The translations under genes were made by a program, and so were the position numbers. The notes beneath the pieces were generated by a model. That model made no database searches. It saw nothing but the letters and a program-made list of their open reading frames with translations, and was not told the origin of the DNA. From positions 124,001 to 188,000 of the forward strand of contig CAMPKA010000003.1 of NCBI GenBank assembly GCA_946887075.1: 64,000 nt of DNA, written 5' to 3'. The DNA comes from an uncultured Salinimicrobium sp. (lineage in GTDB: Bacteria > Bacteroidota > Bacteroidia > Flavobacteriales > Flavobacteriaceae). Position 1 is the first letter of the stretch; each line of letters opens with the position of its first letter. Positions 1 to 9,235 of the stretch are shown here, in pieces.

Positions 1-90
1 TAGCCACCGTTACCCTTTATAATATTACATCCAAAGATGAAGAAAACCCTGATTCAGAAAACAAATAAACCTATAAACCAATCCATTAAA

Positions 91-1212
91 ATGAAAAAAA
101 TCAGTCTATTTTTAATTTGTAGTATCCTTATTGGTCTTACTTCCTGCCAGGAGGAATATCCTGAGCTCGAAGAGGGTCTCTACGCAGAATTTAAAACAAA
201 CAAAGGTACCTTTGTCGCCGAACTTTATTACCAGGCGACTCCTTTGACTGTCGCAAGTTTTGTCTCTCTTGCCGAGGGTACTAACCCCATGGTCGAAGAA
301 CAGTATAAGAAAAAACCCTTTTATGATGGGTTAACCTTCCACCGCGTAATAGGAGACTTCATGATCCAGGGAGGCGATCCTACTGGGACGGGAAGCGGGG
401 GACCTGGTTACGAGTTCCCCAACGAGATTGTCGATACCCTTACCCACAATTCCAAAGGAATCCTTTCGATGGCTAATTCCGGGCCGGATACCAATGGAAG
501 CCAGTTCTTTATCACTTTAAAAGAAACACCATGGCTTGATGGCCGTCACACGGTATTCGGAAAGATCGTAAAAGGACAGGAAATTGTCGATCAGATCGGT
601 CAGGTCGAAACCGATCCAGGGGATAAACCTGTCGATCCAGTAGTTATGGAAGAAGTCAATATCATCCGGAAAGGAGAGCAGGCGGAAAACTTCGAGGCTG
701 CTGAAGTCCTCACTCGTGAACTCGAAGCCCACAAAGCAGAGGCCGAAGCCATGGAACAGAAAGTTACCCAGCAAAACAAAGAAAACCAGGAGCGTCTGGC
801 ACAGCTCAAACAGGAAGCCGAGAAGCTTGAGAGTGGACTCCAGATCGCCTATCTTGAGGAAGGGGAAGGACCTAAACCGAAACTCGGGGATACCGTGATG
901 GTGAATTATATCGGTTATCTTCCCGAAGGAAAGGTCTTTGACACCAATTTAGAAGAAGTAGCAAGAACTTACAACATGTTCGATGAGCGAAGAGCTCAAA
1001 TGGGTGGATACAGCCCAATGCCTGTGGTGTACAGTCCTGATACCAGAATGATTCCAGGTTTCATAGAAGGGGTTCAACAAATGAATGTTGGAGACAAGGC
1101 TCTGTTTTTTATTCCCTCCCATCTGGGTTACGGGGAACGCGGAGCACCTCCAGTAATTCCTGCAAATTCTGACCTGATATTTGAAGTTGAAATGGTCCAG
1201 CTCCAGGAATAG
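91..1212 (+). CDS. cyclophilin-FKBP fusion peptidyl-prolyl isomerase lipoprotein
   Basis: A 373-residue two-domain peptidyl-prolyl cis-trans isomerase that should help fold exported proteins outside the cytoplasm. A lipoprotein signal peptide ends in LTSC, and the acidic QEE after the Cys resembles a Bacteroidetes surface-export signal. A cyclophilin domain follows (FHRVIGDFMIQGGDP and NGSQFFIT motifs), then a charged helical linker rich in E, K and Q, then a C-terminal FKBP domain (VNYIGYLPEGKVFD, IPGFIEGVQQM, GYGERG). An in-frame ATG at 37 exists, but the signal peptide begins at 91, so 91 is chosen. It converges on the dipeptidase gene and shares a terminator with it. The fusion type is known in flavobacteria; the client proteins are unknown. 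Confidence 0.9.
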   Translation: MKKISLFLICSILIGLTSCQEEYPELEEGLYAEFKTNKGTFVAELYYQATPLTVASFVSLAEGTNPMVEEQYKKKPFYDGLTFHRVIGDFMIQGGDPTGTGSGGPGYEFPNEIVDTLTHNSKGILSMANSGPDTNGSQFFITLKETPWLDGRHTVFGKIVKGQEIVDQIGQVETDPGDKPVDPVVMEEVNIIRKGEQAENFEAAEVLTRELEAHKAEAEAMEQKVTQQNKENQERLAQLKQEAEKLESGLQIAYLEEGEGPKPKLGDTVMVNYIGYLPEGKVFDTNLEEVARTYNMFDERRAQMGGYSPMPVVYSPDTRMIPGFIEGVQQMNVGDKALFFIPSHLGYGERGAPPVIPANSDLIFEVEMVQLQE

Positions 1213-1237
1213 GACCTGAAATCTCCGAAAATCAAAG

Positions 1238-1269
1238 GCTGCCCGAGGTTTTCTCAGGCAGCTTTTTTT
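1238..1269 (+). terminator. terminator overlapping the end of the convergent dipeptidase gene
   Basis: GCTGCC (1238-1243) pairs with GGCAGC (1257-1262); the stem continues with GAG/CTC after one mismatch, and a run of seven T follows. The minus-strand dipeptidase stop codon (1254-1256) lies inside the hairpin, so its last codons (K-K-A-A) are written in the stem and T-run. Confidence 0.8.
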
Positions 1270-2732
1270 CTATCTCTTTGGGGGATGTTTTCGAGTACTT
1301 TCAAAAGGAAGTTCCAGTACTTTTGAGCTGAAGATATGCTCGCTCTTTCATCAGGAGAATGTGCTCCCCTAATGGTGGGACCGAAAGAGATCATATCAAG
1401 CTGAGGAAAGTGATCACCTATGATTCCGCATTCCAGACCAGCATGGCATGCAGCTATCTGAGCGCGCTCGCCATGCAGCTCCTGGTAAAGCTGGTCGACA
1501 ACCTGAAGAACCTCGGAATTCCTGTCCGGAGACCAACCAGGATAATCGCCAGAAAGTTCAACCTGAAATTCGGCCAGATCAAATACAGCTGAAAGACTTG
1601 CTGCCAGATCATGTTTGGAGCTCTCAACAGATGATCTTGTAAGGCACCTGATCTCAATTTTTCCATTTCCGACAGTTACCTTTGCAAGATTGTTGGAAGC
1701 CTCAACCAACCCCTCGATTTCCGGGGACATCCGGTATACGCCGTTATGAGTGCCGGATATCGTCTGAAGTAGTTTCTGCTGAGCAATCTGATCCATAACC
1801 TTTTGAGGGACCTCGGTCTCCTCGCAGGTTATCCGTAGTCCAGGTTCGAGGGTTCCATATTCCCCTTGCAACTCCTGGTGAATATTATCGAAAGTCTTGA
1901 GAAACACCTCGAGATCAGCATTTCTGACCGTAACGATGGATTCGCTTTCCCTGGGGATTGCATTTCTCAGCCCGCCTCCTTCAATGGAACTGACAGATGC
2001 TCCCGTGGTGTCGAACAAGCCTCTCAACACTCTGTTCATCATTTTATTGGCATTGCCCAGCCCTTTAAGGATGTCCATTCCCGAATGTCCACCCCGCAGG
2101 CCTCCTAATGTAATGCGAAAGGCCGCAGATTCCCGGGGAGTCTGTTTTTCCGGATACTGTGCCGTCGCAGTGACATCAACTCCCCCGGCGCAGCCAATTC
2201 CGATCTCATCATCCTCCTCAGTGTCGAGATTTAAAAGGATTTCCCCTTTAAGACTTCCGGGTTCAAGACCTTTGGCTCCGGTCATTCCCGTTTCTTCATC
2301 TACTGTGAACAATCCTTCTATTTCGGGATGGGGAATTTCCGTGCTTTCCAGGATAGCCATAATACTCGCCACACCGAGTCCGTTATCAGCTCCAAGGGTC
2401 GTCCCCCTTGCCCTGACCCAGTCACCGTCGATATACATTTCTATTCCCTGAGTGTCAAAGTCAAAGTTGGTGTTGTTGTTCTTCTGGTGCACCATGTCCA
2501 GGTGGGCCTGCAAAATCACCGGTTTACGGTCTTCCATCCCGGGTGTAGCTGGTTTTTTGATCACCACATTTCCGATATGATCAACCTTAGTATCCAGGCC
2601 GAGCCGGTTTCCGAACTGTTTCATGAATTCGATAACGCGGTCTTCCTTCTTCGAGGGCCTGGGAACTGCATTTAGATCTGCGAATTTGTTCCAGAGTTCC
2701 TTTGGTTCCAAAGTTCTGATAGACTCCTCCAT
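1254..2732 (-). CDS. pepD: aminoacyl-histidine dipeptidase (M20/PepD family)
   Basis: A 492-residue cytosolic metallopeptidase of the M20C group, which hydrolyses Xaa-His and other dipeptides. Metal-binding motifs are visible: AHLDMVH (His77, Asp79), GADNGLG (Asp116) and the catalytic DEETG (Glu146-Glu147). The lid-domain segment GGLRGGHSGMDI and the C-terminal CHAGLECG and SFGPTIRGAHSPDE motifs are also present. Length matches E. coli PepD (485). An upstream in-frame start at 2789 would add an implausible basic extension, so the ATG at 2732 is used. Divergent from the DUF3810 gene. Substrate range is not visible in the sequence. Confidence 0.9.
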   Translation of the reverse strand: MEESIRTLEPKELWNKFADLNAVPRPSKKEDRVIEFMKQFGNRLGLDTKVDHIGNVVIKKPATPGMEDRKPVILQAHLDMVHQKNNNTNFDFDTQGIEMYIDGDWVRARGTTLGADNGLGVASIMAILESTEIPHPEIEGLFTVDEETGMTGAKGLEPGSLKGEILLNLDTEEDDEIGIGCAGGVDVTATAQYPEKQTPRESAAFRITLGGLRGGHSGMDILKGLGNANKMMNRVLRGLFDTTGASVSSIEGGGLRNAIPRESESIVTVRNADLEVFLKTFDNIHQELQGEYGTLEPGLRITCEETEVPQKVMDQIAQQKLLQTISGTHNGVYRMSPEIEGLVEASNNLAKVTVGNGKIEIRCLTRSSVESSKHDLAASLSAVFDLAEFQVELSGDYPGWSPDRNSEVLQVVDQLYQELHGERAQIAACHAGLECGIIGDHFPQLDMISFGPTIRGAHSPDERASISSAQKYWNFLLKVLENIPQRDRKKAA

Positions 2733-2835
2733 ATTTTTTCTTTTAAACAAAGATATCATTTTGAGACAGGCTGAAAAACACTTCTTCAACTACCATAGAA
2801 ATTGTTGTACCGTCCTTTTTTTTATTTTTGGGATA

Positions 2836-3927
2836 GTGAGAAAGAAATCTGCCATTATTCTTGCCTGGTTCCTGCCCTTCCAGGTACTTGTCATTCAGTT
2901 GCTGTCGCAATATCCCCAGTTCATTGAAGACTGGTACAGCAAAGGATTATACCCATTCTTCTCCTCGGCACTCCGGCTTACCCTTGGAATCCTTCCTTTT
3001 TCGCTGGGAGATTTACTATACGCGCTATTGATAATCCTGGTGTTGAGGTGGTTGACCAAGGTGCTCCCCCGGCAGTTCAGAAGACCCAGGATCTGGATTC
3101 CTGAATGCCTTGCTGTTCTTTCCCTGATCTACCTTTTGTTCAATCTCTTCTGGGGTCTGAATTACTACCGGCTACCGCTACACCACACCCTGAACATCGA
3201 AGCGGAATACAGTACGGAGGATTTGGCCGGTCTGACAGCCCACCTTGTGGAAGAATCGAACCGTTTACAGCTCGATCTCACCGGTGACGATTCCACCATG
3301 GTGGAAATACCTTATTCCAAGACAAGAATTCTCCAGATGGCCATGGACGGATATCGCAACATTGATGATCGGATTCCTGAACTCCATTATCGACAACGGA
3401 GTCTGAAAAAATCCCTCTACAGCCTGCCCCTGACCTACATGGGTTTTAACGGCTACCTGAACCCATTGACTAATGAAGGTCAGGTGAACATCGAAATTCT
3501 GCGCTATAGATTGCCCACCACGGCCAGCCATGAAATAGGGCACCAACTGGGCTTCGCTAAGGAAAACGAATCGAATTTCCTTGCCTGCCTGACCACTATG
3601 AACCACCCTGATCCTTATTTCAGATATTCCGGTTATACCTTTGCCTTGAGCTATTGCCTGAGCGAACTTTTCCGGAGAGATCCGGACGGTGCACAAAAGG
3701 CTATGGAGGGCATCAACTATGGTATTCAGCTCAATTACCTTAAGATCCAGGAGTTCTGGGAGGCACACCACAATCCGATGGAACCTGTTTTCATGTCGAT
3801 TTACAACTCATTCCTGATCGCCAATAACCAGCCAGAAGGAATGCGCAGTTACAGCTATGTCGTTGCCCTCCTTGTCAATTACCATAAGGCCTTTGGCGGT
3901 ATCACTTTGAAGCGTGCCAAATTATAA
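2836..3927 (+). CDS. DUF3810 family membrane protein with HEIGH motif
   Basis: A 363-residue protein of the Bacteroidetes/Firmicutes DUF3810 family. The N-terminus carries three hydrophobic segments (about residues 4-22, 44-66 and 85-105), and the rest is soluble. His232-Glu-Ile-Gly-His236 followed by a downstream Glu (KENES) has the layout of a zinc metallopeptidase site, so a membrane-anchored protease is plausible but unproven. The open frame runs up to 2623 into the divergent dipeptidase gene; the GTG at 2836 gives the family's usual N-terminus (VRKKSAIILAWFLP) and is chosen. Substrate unknown. Confidence 0.8.
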   Translation: MRKKSAIILAWFLPFQVLVIQLLSQYPQFIEDWYSKGLYPFFSSALRLTLGILPFSLGDLLYALLIILVLRWLTKVLPRQFRRPRIWIPECLAVLSLIYLLFNLFWGLNYYRLPLHHTLNIEAEYSTEDLAGLTAHLVEESNRLQLDLTGDDSTMVEIPYSKTRILQMAMDGYRNIDDRIPELHYRQRSLKKSLYSLPLTYMGFNGYLNPLTNEGQVNIEILRYRLPTTASHEIGHQLGFAKENESNFLACLTTMNHPDPYFRYSGYTFALSYCLSELFRRDPDGAQKAMEGINYGIQLNYLKIQEFWEAHHNPMEPVFMSIYNSFLIANNQPEGMRSYSYVVALLVNYHKAFGGITLKRAKL

Positions 3928-3982
3928 TTTTTTGTTAACTTACCCGCTGTTTCGTTATTCAAGTCACCAATTCCTAATATTT

Positions 3983-6955
3983 ATGAAAATCAAGATTCTG
4001 ATTTGCCTGCTCCTCACCTCTGTTTGCGGATTGCAGGCCCAGGAATATTTTCCTGTGAATGATGCTGTAAAGGCTTCTGAAAATTCCAATTTCACCGTTT
4101 TTAAAAACGCCAGAATCCATGTTGATCCCACCCGAATCATCGAGAATGGAATGTTGGCCGTTCGGGAGGGAAAGATAACCGCTGTCGGGAAGGACATTGA
4201 TGTCCCGGAGAATAGTGTGATTATTGACCTTAATGGAAACGACGTGTATCCCTCCTTTATAGACCTGTACAGCAGCTTTGGAATCGCGGAACCTGAAAGT
4301 CCAAACGAAAATTCCTTTGGAGGAGGCCGTCAATACGAAGCCTCGAGGGAAGGGTATTACTGGAACGATCATATCAGACCTGAGACCTCAGCGGTAACGG
4401 AGTTTGAATACAATGAGTCAGAGGCAAGAAAACTGCAGGAATCAGGATTCGGAGTAGTCAACACTCATGTACCCGACGGCATCGTCAGGGGAACAGGAAT
4501 GCTCGTGGCTCTCAATACAGAAGGAACGGAAGGGGAAAGGATCATCGATGAAGAATCAGCCCAGTACCTCTCTTTTGAAAAGAGTGAAAAATCCAATCAA
4601 GTCTACCCCACCTCCATAATGGGAGCAATGGCGTTGCTCCGACAGACCTATCTGGATGCCCAATGGTATGCGGAAGGCCACTCGGATAATCAGGATCTGG
4701 CCCTCGAGGCATTCAACGAAAATAAGGATCTGGTCCAGATTTTCGCCACTGACAATGTTTTGGATGAGTTAAGAGCGGCTAAAATTGCGGAGGAATTCGG
4801 GAAGCAATATCTGATTGTGGGTAGTGGGAAGGAATTTGAAAGACTGGACGCCATAAAATCCACCGGCGCCACCATAATCGTGCCTATCAATTTTCCAGAC
4901 CCCTTTGATATGGAGGATCCGTATCTGGCAGAGAAAGCCAAACTCGGGGATTTAAAGGAATGGAATCAGGCTCCCGCGAATCTCGCTATGATGGAGGCCA
5001 AGGGAATTCCCTTTATCATAACCGGTCACGGAACAGAAAATTTTAAGGAAAATCTGATCCAGGCCGTCCGGTATGGGCTGAACAAAGAAAAAGCGCTCGC
5101 CGCATTGACCACGGTTCCAGCCTCCCTCATTGGTCAGGGGAACAGCCTCGGAAAATTGACAGAGGGGGCATGGGCGAATTTCATCATCACTTCCGGCGAT
5201 TACTTCGATGAGGAAACCACAGTGTTTGAGAATTGGATACAGGGTAGAAAAGTGGTTTTTGAAGATAAGGACGTGGTGGATCTGAAAGGCACCTATGAAT
5301 TGAAAGTGGCGGGGAACACTTACCAAATGGAGATTACCGGAGAACCTGCAAAACCTAAAGCCAAAGTTACCCATGGGAGCAAAAAGCTGGGTTCGAAAAT
5401 AGCATATAAAAACGACTGGATAAATCTTCTTCTCACCGCTCCCGATACCACCCAGAAGGAATATCTGAGATTGACAGCTAAGATCCCGGATACTCCGACC
5501 CGATTTGATGGAAAGGCCATTCTTTCTGATGGTCAGACCACCTCCTTTTCTGCAGTTCGAACTTCATCAGAGCCTGAGGAAAGTGAGGAGGAAGATGAGA
5601 AAGACAAGCCGTTAAGGGAAATCCTGCCTGTGACCTTTCCCAATAAAGCATATGGCTTTCAGAAAATGCCTGAGCAACAGGATATGCTCTTTACCAACGC
5701 AACTGTATGGACCAATGAGGAAGAAGGAATAGTGCAAAATACCGATGTGTTGGTGAAGGACGGAAAAATTGCCAGGATCGGCAAAGACCTGCGAGCCAGT
5801 GGGGCCAAGGTTATAGATGCAACAGGAAAGCATCTGACCAGCGGAATTATCGATGAACATTCTCATATTGCCGCCTCCGATATTAACGAGGCTGGACACA
5901 ATTCCTCTGCCGAAGTCCAAATGGAAGACGTCGTTGATCCGGACGATATCGGCATATATCGTAATCTGGCCGGAGGGGTCACGACTATGCAGCTGCTGCA
6001 CGGTTCAGCAAATCCGATAGGAGGGCAATCCGCCATTCTTAAGATGAAATGGGGAGCGACTCCAGAGGAAATGATCCTGGACAACTCACCGAAGTTCATA
6101 AAGTTCGCACTTGGGGAAAACGTAAAACAGTCGAATTCCAGCAGTAACTCCAGATTCCCTCAGACCAGAATGGGAGTTGAACAGGTATTTGTCGATTATT
6201 TTACAAGAGCTAAAGAATACGCGGAAAAGAAGAAAAGCGGGGAAGCCTACCGGAAGGATATTGAGATGGAGACTCTCCTTGAGATCTTGAACGGAGAACG
6301 AAACATCACGGCCCACTCCTATGTCCAGAGCGAAATCAACATGTTGATGGACGTGGCTGAAAGGTTAGGCTTTAAGATCAATACTTTTACCCATATTCTC
6401 GAAGGATACAAGGTAGCTGACAAGATGGCCGAACACGGTGCGGGCGGAAGTACATTCTCCGACTGGTGGGCCTACAAGTACGAAGTCAAGGATGCGATCC
6501 CCCAGAATGCCGCCATCATGCATAATGCAGGTGTTACGGTAGCCATTAACAGTGATGATGCAGAAATGAGCAGGCGCTTAAACCAGGAGGCAGCCAAGAG
6601 CGTGAAGTATGGGGGGATCTCAGAAGAAGACGCATGGAAATTTGTGACCCTTAATCCGGCGAAATTGCTTCATATTGACGATCGGGTTGGAAGTATAAAA
6701 GTAGGCAAGGATGCCGATCTGGTCCTTTGGAGCGACCACCCGTTATCGGTTTACGCCATACCGGAAAAGACGATCATCGAAGGAAAGGTCTATTTCGATA
6801 TCGAGAGGGATAAGGAACTTAGGGAAGAAATCGAAAGACAGAAAAATATCCTTACCACTCAGATGTTAAAGGCAAAAAACGAGGGTCTGGAAACCCAACC
6901 GATCAAGGACTCCAAAAAAGAAGAAATGCACTGTGACACTGTCCATCTAAACTGA
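3983..6955 (+). CDS. exported double-domain amidohydrolase, active C-terminal half
   Basis: A 990-residue exported protein with a signal peptide (MKIKILICLLLTSVCGLQAQ) and two amidohydrolase-fold halves. The N-terminal half has lost the metal motif: the usual HxH after the first beta strand reads YSS (PSFIDLYSSFG). The C-terminal half keeps it: His626-Ser-His628 (IDEHSHIA), later His residues in TAHSY and FTHILEG, and the metal Asp in INSDDAEM. An acidic linker (EEPEESEEEDEKD type) joins the halves. Annotated relatives are imidazolonepropionase-like, but a periplasmic location argues against histidine breakdown; a peptidase- or cyclic-amide-type hydrolase is more likely. Five nucleotides separate it from the next amidohydrolase gene. 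Confidence 0.85.
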   Translation: MKIKILICLLLTSVCGLQAQEYFPVNDAVKASENSNFTVFKNARIHVDPTRIIENGMLAVREGKITAVGKDIDVPENSVIIDLNGNDVYPSFIDLYSSFGIAEPESPNENSFGGGRQYEASREGYYWNDHIRPETSAVTEFEYNESEARKLQESGFGVVNTHVPDGIVRGTGMLVALNTEGTEGERIIDEESAQYLSFEKSEKSNQVYPTSIMGAMALLRQTYLDAQWYAEGHSDNQDLALEAFNENKDLVQIFATDNVLDELRAAKIAEEFGKQYLIVGSGKEFERLDAIKSTGATIIVPINFPDPFDMEDPYLAEKAKLGDLKEWNQAPANLAMMEAKGIPFIITGHGTENFKENLIQAVRYGLNKEKALAALTTVPASLIGQGNSLGKLTEGAWANFIITSGDYFDEETTVFENWIQGRKVVFEDKDVVDLKGTYELKVAGNTYQMEITGEPAKPKAKVTHGSKKLGSKIAYKNDWINLLLTAPDTTQKEYLRLTAKIPDTPTRFDGKAILSDGQTTSFSAVRTSSEPEESEEEDEKDKPLREILPVTFPNKAYGFQKMPEQQDMLFTNATVWTNEEEGIVQNTDVLVKDGKIARIGKDLRASGAKVIDATGKHLTSGIIDEHSHIAASDINEAGHNSSAEVQMEDVVDPDDIGIYRNLAGGVTTMQLLHGSANPIGGQSAILKMKWGATPEEMILDNSPKFIKFALGENVKQSNSSSNSRFPQTRMGVEQVFVDYFTRAKEYAEKKKSGEAYRKDIEMETLLEILNGERNITAHSYVQSEINMLMDVAERLGFKINTFTHILEGYKVADKMAEHGAGGSTFSDWWAYKYEVKDAIPQNAAIMHNAGVTVAINSDDAEMSRRLNQEAAKSVKYGGISEEDAWKFVTLNPAKLLHIDDRVGSIKVGKDADLVLWSDHPLSVYAIPEKTIIEGKVYFDIERDKELREEIERQKNILTTQMLKAKNEGLETQPIKDSKKEEMHCDTVHLN

Positions 6956-6960
6956 TAAAC

Positions 6961-8259
6961 ATGAAATATCTAAGAAGAATAACCCTGCCAGCTATCCTAT
7001 TCCTTACCGGGACCCTTCTGGCCCAGCAGACCCCCGCCCCTGAACAAACTACTCCGATCACTATTGTAGGGGCAACCGCTCATATTGGCAATGGGGAGGT
7101 AATCGAAAACAGCGTGATCACTTTTGCTGATGGCAAGATTACCTCAGTTACCCAAGGCGACATGACCTCTCCGGAAGGTACCGTGATTGATGCCAAGGGG
7201 ATGCATGTATATCCTGGGTTTATCGCTCCCAATACCAGTCTTGGTTTGGTGGAAATAGACGCTGTCGAAGAGACTGTCGATGAGGACGAGATCGGGGAAT
7301 TGCTGCCTCATGTCAGAAGTATTATTGCCTATAATGCTGAGAGCCAGGTAGTGGAAAGCATGCGGCCAAATGGCGTACTCATTGCTCAGGTGGTTCCCCG
7401 AGGAGGAAGAATTTCCGGAACCTCCTCCATCGTACAGCTAGACGCATGGAATTGGGAAGATGCAGTTCTCCAGGAGAACGACGGTCTCCATATCAACTGG
7501 CCCCAGAGTTACCGACAGGGACGCTGGTGGCGCGGAGAGGATCCCGGTATTAAACCCAATGAGGATTACGTCAAAGAGGTGGATGAGCTTATCTCCTTCT
7601 TCAAAAATGCCAAAGCCTACCTGGCAGGCAACAGAGATGAAGTCCATCTTCCTTTCGAGGCGATGGAAACCGTTTTCCAGGGAGAGAAGAAAGTGTTTAT
7701 ACATGCTGATGGGGAGAAAGAGATCATCGACATTCTTGACTTTAAGAAAGAACAAGGACTTCAAAATGTGGTCCTCGTTGGGGCCTATGACGCATTTAAG
7801 GTTTCGGACGAGATCAAAGCCGCAGGCGTCCCCGTTCTTATCGGGCGCGTGCATGATCAACCTGAAATGGAGGATCAGGATTATGATTTGCCTTACAAGA
7901 TGGCAAGGCTGCTGAGCGATAAAGGTATCCTCGTAGGGCTGGAAACCAGCGGGGACATGGAAAGAATGAATACCAGAAATCTGCCCTTCTATGCCGGTAC
8001 AGCAGTAGCCTTCGGAGTGGACAAAGAGGAGGCCCTTAAAATGATCACCTCCAATACTGCCAAAATACTGGGAATCGACGAGCGGATGGGAACTCTTGAA
8101 GCTGGAAAAGATGCCACCTTGTTCATCAGTAACGGGGATGCCTTAGACATGAGGACCAATAAGATTAGTAGAGCTTTCATCCAGGGAAGGGACATCAGTT
8201 TGGAAAGCCACCAGACGGAACTCGCGGAAAGGTACTCTGAAAAATATGATAACCAATAA
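6961..8259 (+). CDS. exported amidohydrolase-fold protein lacking the metal ligands
   Basis: A 432-residue exported protein (signal peptide MKYLRRITLPAILFLTGTLLA) with the amidohydrolase composite sandwich: ITIVGATAHIGNGEVIENS at the start and the C-terminal GTLEAGKDATLFI strand. The metal sites are missing. The position of HxH reads APNTS (YPGFIAPNTSLG), and the strand normally carrying the last Asp reads LETSGDM. It resembles the degenerate N-terminal half of its upstream neighbour and is probably co-transcribed with it. It may be a non-catalytic partner or scaffold for the active enzyme; that role is inference. Confidence 0.8.
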   Translation: MKYLRRITLPAILFLTGTLLAQQTPAPEQTTPITIVGATAHIGNGEVIENSVITFADGKITSVTQGDMTSPEGTVIDAKGMHVYPGFIAPNTSLGLVEIDAVEETVDEDEIGELLPHVRSIIAYNAESQVVESMRPNGVLIAQVVPRGGRISGTSSIVQLDAWNWEDAVLQENDGLHINWPQSYRQGRWWRGEDPGIKPNEDYVKEVDELISFFKNAKAYLAGNRDEVHLPFEAMETVFQGEKKVFIHADGEKEIIDILDFKKEQGLQNVVLVGAYDAFKVSDEIKAAGVPVLIGRVHDQPEMEDQDYDLPYKMARLLSDKGILVGLETSGDMERMNTRNLPFYAGTAVAFGVDKEEALKMITSNTAKILGIDERMGTLEAGKDATLFISNGDALDMRTNKISRAFIQGRDISLESHQTELAERYSEKYDNQ

Positions 8260-8271
8260 AAATCTGTATTC

Positions 8272-8302
8272 AAAGAAGCCTTACAGGGCTTCTTTTTTTT
8301 TT
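8272..8302 (+). terminator. intrinsic terminator after the amidohydrolase pair
   Basis: A perfect 9-bp stem, AAAGAAGCC (8272-8280) with GGCTTCTTT (8287-8295), has a 6-nt loop and runs straight into a tract of T residues to 8302. It ends the amidohydrolase transcription unit. Confidence 0.9.
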
Positions 8303-8352
8303 ACCTGGTTTGTCATCACCACAGGTTCTGAGGAAATTTATTAATCTTCCAT

Positions 8353-8381
8353 TTGCCCCAGCCGGTACCTTACTATATTTG
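8353..8381 (+). promoter_or_regulatory. Bacteroidetes promoter of the SpoU methyltransferase gene
   Basis: TTG (8353-8355), an 18-nt spacer, then TATATTTG (8374-8381), which fits the Bacteroidetes -33/-7 consensus. The ATG at 8386 lies only 4 nt after the box, so the predicted transcript would be leaderless. Confidence 0.7.
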
Positions 8382-8385
8382 CAGT

Positions 8386-9195
8386 ATGCCAAAAACAATA
8401 AGCAGTTTTCAGAACAAGGAGATCAGGTCCCTTGTCCAGCTGCAGGAAAAATCCCGGATTCGGAAACGGGAAGGCCGCTTTGTCATTGAAGGAAGGCGGG
8501 AAATCCAATTGGCCCGGAAGGGAGGGTATAAGATCTCCAGTATTTTCTATTGCCCCAAGCTTATAACGGCGGAGGAATTTGATATTCAATTGGAGCAAAC
8601 AGGACCTGCTGCTTATTCCATACCTGAAGAACTCTATACCAGACTCGCTTACAGAGGGAGTACCGAGGGTATTATAGCTATAGCAGAAACGCGTTCCTTG
8701 AGCCTGTCCGAAGTCCGGCTACAGCAAGAAAATCCCCTGATCCTGGTGGCTGAGGCCCCAGAAAAACCAGGGAATATAGGAGCATTACTACGAACGGCAG
8801 ATGCAGCCGGAGTGGACGCTGTCCTTATTGCCAATCTGAGAACCGACCTGTATAATCCCAACATTATCCGCTCCAGTGTAGGGTGTGTTTTTACCACCCA
8901 GATAGGTTTGGGCAGTACAGTGGAAATTCTGAACTTCCTAAATCAGCGCGATATCCCGATCTATGGGGCCGCGCTCCAGGCATCCGTACCCTATTACACC
9001 GCAGATCTTACTGGAGCGGCGGCAATAGTTGTGGGAACCGAAGCAACCGGCCTGAGCGACCTATGGCTGAAGAACAGCCGTGGAAACCTGGTGATCCCAA
9101 TGCAGGGTGAGATAGATTCTATGAACGTTTCCGTCGCGGCTGGTATTCTGATCTTTGAAGCAGTACGCCAACGCAGATCCGCTGCAAAGGGGTGA
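8386..9195 (+). CDS. SpoU/TrmH family RNA 2'-O-methyltransferase
   Basis: A 269-residue methyltransferase that should add a 2'-O-methyl group to rRNA or tRNA ribose using S-adenosylmethionine. An N-terminal substrate-binding domain (RIRKREGRFVIEGRREI) is followed by the SpoU knot fold: motif 1 APEKPGNIGALLRTADAAG, motif 2 VVGTEATGLSDLW and motif 3 IPMQGEIDSMNVSVAAGI. These are all diagnostic of the trefoil-knot active site. The start at 8386 is preferred over an in-frame codon at 8353, which lies within the promoter. It is distinct from the second TrmH-type gene at the end of the window. The exact target nucleotide cannot be read from sequence. Confidence 0.88.
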   Translation: MPKTISSFQNKEIRSLVQLQEKSRIRKREGRFVIEGRREIQLARKGGYKISSIFYCPKLITAEEFDIQLEQTGPAAYSIPEELYTRLAYRGSTEGIIAIAETRSLSLSEVRLQQENPLILVAEAPEKPGNIGALLRTADAAGVDAVLIANLRTDLYNPNIIRSSVGCVFTTQIGLGSTVEILNFLNQRDIPIYGAALQASVPYYTADLTGAAAIVVGTEATGLSDLWLKNSRGNLVIPMQGEIDSMNVSVAAGILIFEAVRQRRSAAKG

Positions 9196-9204
9196 AATTT
9201 TACT

Positions 9205-9212
9205 TATCTTTG
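9205..9212 (+). promoter_or_regulatory. -7 box upstream of the Ste24-like protease gene
   Basis: TATCTTTG matches TAnnTTTG. It lies just after the stop codon of the methyltransferase gene (9195) and 23 nt before the preferred TTG start, which argues against the overlapping ATG start at 9155. Confidence 0.5.
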
Positions 9213-9235
9213 GGCGTATTGAAAACACCATATCG

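Noticed and set aside
9155..9235. Upstream ATG start for the Ste24-like gene, overlapping the methyltransferase gene by 41 nt.
   Set aside because: The extension has no family similarity and would place the promoter box inside the coding region; the TTG at 9236 fits the family N-terminus.
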